Of a stretch of DNA of 64,000 bases, positions 23,468-34,400 are shown one piece after another; positions within the stretch are counted from its first letter, which is position 1, and each line of letters opens with the position of its first letter. The stretch lies in assembly GCA_003116995.1 (NCBI GenBank), contig BDSL01000056.1, forward strand, positions 1 through 64,000. Direction: 5' to 3'. A program made the translations under genes and the position numbers. The stretch is from Yamagishiella unicocca (lineage: Eukaryota > Chlorophyta > Chlorophyceae > Chlamydomonadales > Volvocaceae). The notes beneath the pieces are model-generated. The model saw only the letters and a list, made by a program, of their open reading frames with translations, was not told where the DNA came from and made no database searches.

Positions 23468-26400
23468 CTGGATTGGGGGGGGGCATACAAACCGTTGGCG
23501 CAAAAAGAAAGAACAGGAAGGACAGCTGGGTTGGGGGCGGAGGTCTTACAAGAGAACCCGCGAATCCACGGCCGGCATCCCCGGTCGGGGGCGGGGGTGA
23601 GGACTGGGGAGGGGTGGTGGGTCGCGTGATTGGGGCGTGGTGGGAGTGATGACGTGATTTGGGTTGACGCTTAATGTGGAAGCGGAGGGTGTGGGTGTGG
23701 GCCACGGCCGAAGCCCCTCGGGGGGCCCTTCGCTCCCCCCAGCTGCAGCTAGGCGGTTGGACCCCGGGTGGTGGGCGGAGCAGGGGATGGAGGCGAAAGC
23801 AAGGGGCAAGGGAGGGGAGCAGTAGGGACGCGGGCAGTGCAGGTGTGCGTGTGTGTATTTGTGTGTGTGTGCAGTTGAGGTCCTTCATCCGCGGCCCTGG
23901 CGGCTGCGGTTCTGGAAGCTGCGCTCCTTGGGACTCAGACGGCAAGCCATCCCCCCTTTGGAGTTGACGTTACCACACATCTGCGACGACGATCACGACG
24001 GCAGAGCCTAGATGCGGCACTTGGCAACTTTGCCTCAGCAGCAGCCGGCTGAGCGCTCTGCGAACGTATGACGACGAGAGGTGCCGCCTTCCGTGCAGCA
24101 GGCGGCCTGCTACGCAGTTGGTCGTCTGTTGCAGCACCAGGTTAATATGGCTAGGCTATGGCTGCTCACCAGCATGGCTTGCCCGGCATCGTCAGCAGCC
24201 CCGGGCTCCTCGCGCCCGCCTGTTTCGCCGCTGGGTACTGCGCGTGGCGGAAAACTGAAGAAGTGCGCTCGCCTGCACCATCCAAGAACGATACGCAGTT
24301 TGTTGGCGTCTCCACGATGCGCTCAGGCGGCGGGGCACTTGACCGAAAGGGATGTCCCCCATCCCAGAGTTATTAGTATGGACACGGAAGCAAAGCGATT
24401 GATGAATCATGACATAAACTATGACAAATTAAAGGCATGGAAAACGGGAAGCAAGACGTGTGCATCGCAGTGCCTTCCGTTTGAAGCCAGGTTCGCAGCG
24501 GCGCCGGGTGGGCTCCGCTGTAATTTATGACAGGGTAACGCGCATACAGACGCACATTTTGAAGCTATCCTATGGCGAAAGGAAGCTCTTTCCCAGCACT
24601 CACCGCTGCCATAGGAAGGCGCCAAGGGCACTTTGACAACTAGCGCCAACGAAGCCAATTCGTTTCCGTAGAGACAATATCCTTGATTGGCATGGTACAG
24701 CTCTACTCCGCATCCCTGGCATGGCGTGCCCGACCATGGATGCCTTATGTTGCTCCTTCAGGACGCCGTCCAGCACGTAAAAGCCACCTCCAAACGCCTC
24801 CTCACTATGCCCATGCAATCGAGGGTCCCTCGCCCTGCAATCTCATGTCACTGTGCCACGCCTAACTCCACATTCGTATTAAGCAGAGTTGCTCGTGGCA
24901 ACTATACACATATATTCTGCACTGACTGTCGTGTTTTGCTAGAAAAAGGTTCACAGCGCGATAAGAATGCAGAATTCGTTAACGTTGGTTGTTGTGTTGT
25001 ACCGTGTGCCTTCGTTCTCAAACAGCTTACAAGTTTCGCGTTTCAGGCTTTACGCACAATTTATGCGAACTGAAATCCGGCTACGCGACGCTCGTTGGTG
25101 GCCGCAACGAGACATGGACATGCCGGCCAATGGCGGGCGTGAGCTGGCATTGGCCCAATAAGACATTACTACCAGAATTAGCATGCAGAGTGTTCAAGCT
25201 TTTTGGTGGCACTCCAGGGCGACGCGCAAATGAGGTGTGACATCTGGCACAGTAACCTGATTCGCGAGTCTCCAATTTACTGTGCTTGCGAATTTCTGCA
25301 AGCGCATCGCATTGAGGGACCACAGTTAAATTGACAGATCCAGCTGGGGGCCAGAATACTGCAAAAATCTTTGTGCATACGCCGAACGGGGCATGAACCG
25401 CGGACGCAGACAAGGTCATCCTGGTGTCTTCCAGTTTGTCGTATCAACTGCATAGCTGAAGACTAAGGGCAAGAAACGATTCCAAATTCAGACGTGGTGT
25501 GCACGGGCGTACTGCAGCCCGAGCGGGGTTCATGAGACATAAGAGGTTGAGTCGGTTGAAAGACGGATGCCGTTCATGTCCAGGTCCGATTCACAGAAAA
25601 TTATCGGGATGTGACACCACACTGCTGGTGCCCCGCATGGTATATCTGGCCCCTTCCAGCCTGCCGTGCTGCGCGTTGCCGCGAGCCTGCCCTGCCGAGC
25701 CCTCGGTCTAACCAGCACACACGACACCAACGGCATACCGACGCCAACCAAGGCCCTTCCATCCAGCAGCGCAGCAGCATGCGAGCTTTCACCTAAATCC
25801 ACCATCCTTCAATCCAGCCCTTGCCGTCCGCCTCGACCCTCCTCTGGCCCAGTACGGCACGCCGCGCCTTCAGCTAGGGTGCCATGCAGAGGCCTCATCA
25901 ATCGCATTTGTTCGCCATTTCCACGCTTATCACGGAATATCGGTATCACGTCTCCGCGGCGCGCGCGTTGTCGCCGCCGAGGGGCGGAGGTGTGCCCGAG
26001 CTAGGTGGCATCGCCCCCGCAGCGACTCCCCCCCGGTCCAACTCCCGACTCCCACTTCTCCGCCTGCTGGGGCACACCCCCGCACCACCCCCCTCCTCGG
26101 TCCGCGGGTTTCCCAGGAGCTCCCATACACACACACGCACATACACACAAACGCAATCTCCAGTGCGCCGCCGCGTCAGCACATCCCACATCTGCGCCCC
26201 AAGCCAGCATCCCGCAACTGTACAGCACCTGCTTTACCTATACATACGGCATAACCGTACGGCACGTACACGCTCTATACCTAGACTGCGCATCCTGCTA
26301 GCCACACAGCGCGCTCCGCGGCGCCTGATCCTGCACCGCACACATACATAGCGCCACGTCCTTTTTGCTGAATGAACGAACGGCGCCGCCGCCTGCAACG

Positions 26401-26824
26401 TCTTCTCCTACATCGCCGCAGCTCCGAAACCGCCACGCCCTGTTGTGCCGCTCGCGCCACCCAGGCATGTCAGTGCGCACCTCTCCGGTGATCCGGCAAG
26501 GCCTGGCCTGCCACAATTATGCTGCTGCTGCTGCTGGCAATTGTACGGCACCACCAGACAGACATACGCGCCGGACGCAAGTGGGGTGTGGCATACGAAG
26601 GAGAGGGTGTGTTGGCGCAGCGTGGAAAGGGTCGGTTAGGGCAACAACGACGTCGCATGGAGGCGCCGCCAGATGATGTATTCATGCCAGGCCGTAAAAT
26701 GACAGGTAGACTATTTGTACTCCGAATCACGCCAGCTCGCCGTTTAGACGTCCCTCCAATAGCGAAAAAACGCAACGTAAAAAGCGCGCAAAATGTGAAA
26801 AGTAGAAATGCCGAGATGCAGTCC
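23468..26824. other. Region between the coiled-coil gene and the LRR gene
   Basis: The first part (to ~23950) should hold the missing 5' exon(s) and promoter of the coiled-coil gene; a family B motif is at 23546-23570. From about 24000 to 25900 the DNA is visibly less GC-rich and holds no exon I can support. 26000-26820 is probably 3' UTR/flank of the LRR gene. Open frames such as 24081-24530 lack family resemblance. Confidence 0.5.
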
Positions 26825-28449
26825 TCACCGCCGCTGCGGCGACGGCGGTGCCGGTGCACCGTGATGCCCCGGCGGCGGCATCATGCCCGGCGGAAACATG
26901 CCCGGTGGTGGCATCATCCCTGGCGGAAACATGCCCGGCGGTGGCATCATGCCCGGCGGAAACATGCCCGGCGGTGGCATCATGCCCGGCGGAAACATGC
27001 CCGGCGGTGGCATCATGCCCGGCGGAAACATGCCCGGCGGTGGCGGCATCATGCCTGGCGGAAACATCCCCGGCGGCGGCATCATCATCCCCGGCGGCAT
27101 GATGCCCACCGGCAGCACCCCCGGCGGCAGCGCCGCCCCCGACAGCAACCCCGGCGACGGCGGTCCCACAGGCGTCCCCGCACCCCCCCCGGACGACCCC
27201 GGTTGCAACACATCCTGCACTCGGTTCAGCAGGTTCATGGCCATGGTGCTCTGGTCCGCCACGCGCTTGAAGCGGTGCATGACCTGCGGCCGGAAGGGCT
27301 TGCCGTCGGGCGCCAGGCCGCCGCCGCCGCCGCTGCTGCCGTCGCTGGCGGGCGGCGGCGGCGGGGGGCTGCTGATGGCGGCGATGATGCGCGGGATGTT
27401 CATGATGGGCACCTTCTGCCAGGCGTCGGCCTTGGGACGCAGCGGGTCGCGGCCGATGGTCTCGGCGTGCTTGGCCACGTAGAGCCACTTGGTATCGGGG
27501 TGCAGCTGCTTGAGCTCCTCCTGCGGGGGGTTTATAAGAGGATCCGCGAATCCACGGCCAAAAGGTGCGGGGGGCAGGGGGTTGGCGAGGCAAACCCGTG
27601 TACGAAGGAAAACCCGTTCAGGACATGACGGGGGCAGATCGGTCGGTGGTGGGTACTGGCGGGTGGGTCAGGGTTTTGCGGGGGCCGGGGGACGTCGGGG
27701 GGTTGGGACGCAACCACCGCACCCCAACCCCTCACGCTGTAGTACCCGTGGATTCGTTCGCTCACATCGCGCAGTCGGCAGTGCGGAGTTGCTCCGTCCC
27801 GGTCCCACGACCCACAAACGGCACCGTCACCGCCGCCGCACCGCCGCCGCACCGCCGCCGCCGCCGCACCTGCAGCATCGCCACTCGGCGCCTGATGGCC
27901 TCGGGGTCCTCCAGTGTGCGTATCTCACCCAGCGCAGGGGCCGGAGGCGGGAGTGCGGCCACCCGCAGCTCCTCCTCGTCACGCAGCGCCTCCACGTCAG
28001 CCATCACCGCCGCGGCCTCCGCCTCCGCCTCCGCCAAGGCCTCCGCGGCCGCGGCCTCCTCCGTCAGCTTGGTCGCGGCGGCCTTGGCGGCGAGCGCGGA
28101 GGTGGCGGCCTCCATCTCGGCCGCGTGGGCGGCGGCCGGTAGGGCGGCGCAGGCGGCGAGCAGCGCCGCCACCATCTGCCGCACGGCGGGGGCGCCGGTG
28201 GCGTTGAGGTCCATGCCCTGCAGCGCCGTGTGTGTTTTGGAGTGGGGGAGGGCACGTGAGGATGGCTTGGGTTGGAAGGCCGTCGGTATGTATCTCGCAG
28301 CTCGCCGTCGATTCCCTGGCCTGATGTGGGGTATTGTGTCCGAGGGCCGTCTGGCGACTGCCGCGTGTGTGTGTGTGCGTGTGTTTTATAAATGCTGAGC
28401 TGAGCCGCGAAGGAAACGGAGCGCAAAGAGACCAAGGAATCCGGTGTGC

Positions 28450-28481
<32 letters not shown>

Positions 28482-31400
28482 GTGTGTGTGTGGCGTGCGT
28501 TTCTGCAAACACACTCCCCCGACCCACTCCCGTCCATCACGCCGTGTTGGCTTCTCCCTCCCCTCCCGCCGCCCTCTCCCGCGCGCGCGCAAAAGCAAGG
28601 GATGACCCGAACCCACGTGCAGCGGCAGCGGGTTGTGCGCCAGCTGCAGCTCCGTAAGGCCCAGCAGGCAGCTGAGGCCGCGCGGCACGGTGGGCAGCGC
28701 GTTGTGCGAGAGCTTGAGCGACTTGAGCTTGGACAGCGCGCCCACTCCGGAGGGCAGCGTCGCGATGGCGTTGTGGGAGAGGTCCAGCAGGCGGAGGGAG
28801 AAGCAGCCGCAGAGCGAGTCGGGTAGGAGGGTGAGGCGGTTGCTGGAGAGGACCAGCGCCTGAGGGAGTGGTGGGGGGTACCAGATAAGAACCGTTTTTG
28901 GGAGGGGGGGGGGTACAGGTAAGAACCGTTTACTGGGAGTGGGGGTGGCGAGGAGACCCGGTTACACGGCATGGGAGGCGGTGGGCAGGACCTAGCCACA
29001 TGCCCGCTTGAAGGGGGAGGGTTTTGAGGAAGGGGGAGGAGGGGTAGCGAAGAAACGCGTGTTTGCGCCACGCGAGACCTTGGGGGAGGGGTGAGCGGGG
29101 TCCTCCTCCGCTACCCCACCTCCTCCGCTACCCCACCTCCTCCGCTACCACCCCCCACCATGCCGCACGTCGAGTAACCGGTCCGTTTTTGGCCGCCCTC
29201 CCCCTAGGTCGCACCTTAAGATCCGTGAGGGCGGACACATTGTTGGGCAGCTCGGCCACCTGGTTGCCCTGCATCACCAGCGCCTGGTGGGAGCAGGCGC
29301 AACGGAGGTGAAGAAGGGTGGCATACAAACCGTTTACGCGACAGGGACAGGATAGTTGGCGCATGGTCGTCGAACACCGACTTTGTGGGCGCATGCTGGA
29401 GCACTGGGAGGAGGAGGACGAAGGGGGCGCTGGATGGGCTGGAGGGTTACGCGGGCCAGGGGCGTTAGACTGCCTGTCGCGGAGCAGGGCAGCTTCGGAG
29501 CTACCGGACCTGTACGGCACAAAATTCAAGCAGTTTTCAGCGATGGCCGCCAGCCACGGGCGATGTGCCCCCAGGTCGCATAAGTCGGGCCTTCCCGCTT
29601 GTTGCTTCCTTCTGTGGGTAAGTACCGTGGGTTATGGTTTATGGCAGTGCAGCCCCGTGCACAAAAGGGCAGTTAGTTAGTTAGTTAGTTAGTTGGTTAG
29701 TTAGTTAGTTAGTTAGTTGTACGCGTGTGTGTGTTGTGGGCGGGGGGGGGCCGTGCGGACCCACCTGCAGCTTGCCCAAGCCGGCCAGCAGGTCGTGCGG
29801 CAGCTCCGAAACCGCGTTGAAGGACGCCATGAGGATGGCCAGCTTCGGCATGCGCGTCAGCACCGCCGGCAGCGCCGCCAGCTGGTTGCGGTCCAGCACC
29901 AGGGTGGCCAGTGCCGCGAAGGAGGACAGCCAGTCGGGCAGAGAGGTGAGCTTGTTGGTGGCCAGCTTGAGCTGAGTCAGCATGCCGGCGTGCGGGGCCA
30001 CCTCGGGGGGGAGCAGCTCCATGGCGCAACCCGACATGTCGAGCTTGTCTGGGGGGCGGGGGCGGGAGGGATATGCGGGGATATGAAGGAACATGAGGGG
30101 ATACGAGGGGATATGAGGGGATACGAAGGAACAAGCAGGAATATGAGGGGATATGAGGGGATATGAGTAGCAGCTGGGGTCGACACTCGACCGCCGGCTT
30201 TCGCTTTCCTAAACCAAGCCCTCCAGCATGCACCTTCAAGTGTATATGTCACAAGCGTTTCCTAATCGGTTCTCCTAATCAGTACCAACCCACGGGTTTC
30301 CCCTCATATCCCTCCCGCTGGCCCCCCTCCCGCTGCCCCCCTTCCCGCTGCCCCCCCCCCCTCCCGCTGCCCCCCCCCCCATCTCCCGCTGCCCCAACAC
30401 CCCCCGCCGCACCCGCATCCGGGTTGATGAGGTCCACCAGCGCCAGGTCTCCCTGCGCCTCCAGCAGCACGTCGTACGGGTACACCAGCGGGTTCTCGCG
30501 CATGCTCAGCTGGTGCAGCTCGGTCAGTTTGACCAGCTCCAGGGGCGGGCGGGCGAAGCGGTTGCGGGACAGATCCAGTGCCGTGAGGCCCACCAGGCGG
30601 GAGAGCTGGGGCACCTGGGGGGGAGTTCGGATGGGTGGGGGGGGAGATGAGGGGTTTCATGGGTTTTATGGGTTACACGGGTTTGAAAACACCCAGCTCC
30701 GGGCTCAACCCCGCACGTGCCCGAACCCCCCCGGGCGCCCCTCCTACCCGCTCCAGCCCAAGGCCCGACAGGTCCAGGGAGGTCAGCGCCGTGTTGTGCA
30801 CCTGGTGAGGGGATGAGGGCGGGTGATGGAGGGGTGATTACATAAAAGAATGGAGGGGGGGAGGGGGGAAGGGGGGAGGGGAGAGCGAGGGGAGAGGCGA
30901 TCGGCGGTGCATTGGGGGCGGGGGCGGAGAAGTGGGAGTGTGCCGACTCCAGCACCGGATGCGCGCGGATGGCCCACGGGACGACGGCAGGGGGCGGCAG
31001 TCATGATGTAGGGGCGGCGCAGCTGGCAGCCGGCAACCCACCCGCCAGCCATCGAACCAAACCCTTCCCCTTCCCCGCGCCCTGTTGTCGTCCCCTTCCC
31101 CTCCCCGCATCCTGTTGTCGTCCGCCTCCATCAACGGCCTCCCCCCCCCCGCCCGTCCACCCTGCCATGCACGGCGTCCCAACCCTCTCTCCTGCACATA
31201 CTGATGCCAGCAAGTTATGAGAAATCAAGGTTTTTGGGTTCCGGGGGGGTATGGTCGCAAGGCTGAAACTCAAAATAATTGACGGAAGAGCACCACCAGG
31301 CGTGGAGCCTCGCCTTCACCCCTGTGTCCGCTCCCAAGGGTTTCCTCGCCAACCCCTCCATCGACCCCCTCGCCCCCTCTGTGTACCTGCACCAGCAGCA

Positions 31401-34400
31401 GCGGGTTAGCCGCGTACAGTGTTGCTGCCGGCTCGGGCAGCGGACAGCCCTCCAGCTGGAGCCCCTCCAGCCGCCGCAGCTCGCCCAGGCCCTCGGGCAG
31501 CAGCTTGACACCTAGGAGGGGCAGGGTGGTGGGCGAGAAGACCCGGGGGGGGGGCGGGGTTACATAAAAGAACCGGTAGTTCGACACCGGGGGGGGGGAG
31601 GAGAAGACCCGCTTACACGGCATAGGGAATGGGAGGCCAAAATCTAGCCGGTGAATAGTCTTCGGACATGTGTTTGAAAAGACCCGGGGGTTACAACAAA
31701 GGATCGGACGGGGGGGGAAGAACCGCACCCAGGGGTTCGGGGGCGTCTGGAAGGTGGAACTGTCAACCGGTCTGGCTCAGGTTTGAGGCCTACTACTGCG
31801 GCAGCGACCTGCGGTGCAGCCCCACCAACCTTTTCTTCGTGTCCCGCCCCCTTCTCACCCATATGCCGCCAGGCAACCCCCGCCGCGCACCCCTTCAGAG
31901 ACGACAAGGGGCGGCTGAGCAGAGCCGTGAGCCCGAGCTGTCGGCGGAGGTTGCGGGTCTTTAGGGACCGGTATCGAGCCCGCAACGGCGGCGGGCGCCG
32001 CCACCAACACCCAAACCCGGCCCATTCCCTCGGCCCCCCCTCCCTCGGGCCCCCCTCCCTCGCCCTCCCTCCCCCGCCCCCCAACCCCACACCCCCCTCC
32101 CTCGCCGCCCCTCCCCCGGCCCACCCGTGTAGTCCAGGTTGAGCTCCAGCAGCCCCGTGATGGCCGTCACCACCGCCGGGAAGGACGACAGCTGGTTGAA
32201 AGAGATGTTCAGGGCGTTGAGCGCGGAGAGGCGCGACAGGCCGTCGGGGAGGCCTCGGAGCTGGTTGAAGGACAGGTCCAGGAACCTGCAGGGAGGGGGG
32301 AAGCGGCGGAGGGGGGTGATGGCCGGTTGGGGGGTTACTTCCCCGCGCGCGCCCCCCAGCGCGTCCGCCCGGCCCCCCTCAGCACCCTCCCCTCCGAAAC
32401 GTATCCAACCCACCCCAAACCCGCATCCCGCAAACCCCGCCCGCGTCCCCCCCACGGTGGATTCGCGGATTCTCTTATAACCCCTCCCCCCCGCATCCAG
32501 CCGGGTTTTGCCGCCCTGCGGGTGGGTTCCTTCTCACCCGCCCCCCTCCCCCGAAAAAACGTCTTTTCCTAAACGGTTTCTTCTCGCATGCACGGTTTTT
32601 TTCTCGAAATCCTCCCTTGTCCCCCCCCCGCCCGCGCCCACTTTAGTGTCGCCACACTGCCCAGCGCGTCCGGCACCTCCAGCAGCTTGCAGCACGCCAT
32701 GGACAGCTTGGCCAGCTGCGACATGCCCAGCACGGCGATGGGCACCCGCTCGAAGAGGTTCTCCGACAGGAACAGGTCCACCATGGGCAGGCAGGCGAAG
32801 GTGCGGGGCAGGTCGGTCAGCCGGTTGTTGGCCAGGTACATCTGCTGCAGCACGGGCGCGGCGCCCAGCGCTTGCGGCAGGCTGGAGAGGCGGTTGAAGG
32901 AGAGGTTGAGGACGCCCAGGTTCTGAGGGGTGACGCCTGGGGTGGGGCGAAGGGACGGGGGTGGGGCGAAGGGACGGGGGTGGGGCGAAGGGACGGGGGT
33001 GGGGCGAAGGGACGGGGGTGGGGCGAAGGGACGGGGGTGGCGCGAAGGGACGGGGGTGGGGCGAGGGGACGGGGGTGGGGCGAGGGGACGGGGGGTGGGG
33101 CGAGGGGACGGGGGTGGGGCGAGGGGACGGGGGTGGGGCGAGGGGACGGGGGTGGGGCGAAGGGACGGGGGTGGGGCGAAGGGACGGGGGTGGGGCGAGG
33201 GGACGGGGGTGGGGGTGAGGGGACGGGGGTGGGGCGAGGGGACGGGGGTGGGGCGAGGGGACGGGGGTGGGGCGAGGGGACGGGGGGTGGGGCGAGGGGA
33301 CGGGGGTGGGGCGAGGGGACGGGGGTGGGGCGAGGGGACGGGGGTGGGGCGAGGGGACGGGGGTGGGGCGAGGGGACGGGGGTGGGGCGAGGGGACGGGG
33401 GTTTGTGAGGAAAACCCGTGTCCGAGTAAAAACGGGGGTTGGGGCGGGAAAGGAGGGCAGTGGGTCGCGTTGTGAGGTGTGGGACAGTGAGTGGTGTTAT
33501 GTACAAATGGATGCAAGGGGGTGGCAGTGGCGGCAGGCTCGGAAGAGGCGGAAGCACGTCGCCCTTGGCTGCGGTCACTAGCGGATTGCTCCCCCATGGC
33601 AAGGTCGCATAACGTCACGTCACTCGGCATGACACCCGGGTGCCTCATCCGACCGTGTTCGTCCGCAGGATGCCCCCGCCCCGCCCCGCCCCCCCCGCCG
33701 GGTTTTCCTTGCAGCCCCGCCCCGCCCAGTTCCGGGCCCCGCCCTGCTCTGGCCCCTTCCCTGCAGCGCCCCTCCCTTCCCCTCCCTGCTCCAGCCCCTT
33801 CTCTGCTCCACCCCCCTCCCTGCGCCGGCCCCTCCCCGCCCCGCCCCTCTCCCTGCTGCGCCGCACCGTCCGCGAGCGTCTCTATGTTGTTGTCCGATGC
33901 GTTAAGCACCACCAGGCCGTTGAGCTTGAGCACCTCGGCGGGTATGGAGCCCCAGCCGTTGTGGCGCACGTCAGCCACGTACACGGCCTGAGCGGAGAGG
34001 GGTAGGGGGGCAGGGCGGGGTGACGGGTGGTGGGTGATTGGGTAGGGTCTAACCCAGCCCTAACCCAGCCCTAACCCAGCCCCCAACCCCTCCGCCCCCA
34101 ACCCCTCCGCCCCCAACCCCTCCGCCCCCAACCCCTCCGCCCCTAACCCCTCCACGCCCACATCCGGCCCCAGCCCCCAGCCCGGCCCCAGCCTCACCTG
34201 TAGCTTGGGCAGCTCCGCCAGCGCCGCGTCCGTGCCGCAGTACTTGACATCCAGCACGCCCGTCACCGCGGCCGCACCCAGCCGGCGAGCGACCAGGTTG
34301 GCGAGCGTGTTGGGGTCGGCAGGTCGCCCCTGGCAGGGCGAGGGCGGGGACGAGGGTTCTAGGGTTTTAGGGGGTTATAGGGGACGACGACGAGGCGAGA

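Noticed and set aside
24081..24530. 149-codon plus-strand open frame
   Set aside because: No recognisable domain, no splice partners and no promoter-like context; composition matches the intergenic DNA around it.
32569..33984. A continuous 471-codon minus-strand frame joining two LRR exons
   Set aside because: The middle is the 19-bp intronic minisatellite read as [10 protein letters not shown] repeats. Clean GT-AG borders at 33867 and 32936 with matching phase remove it.
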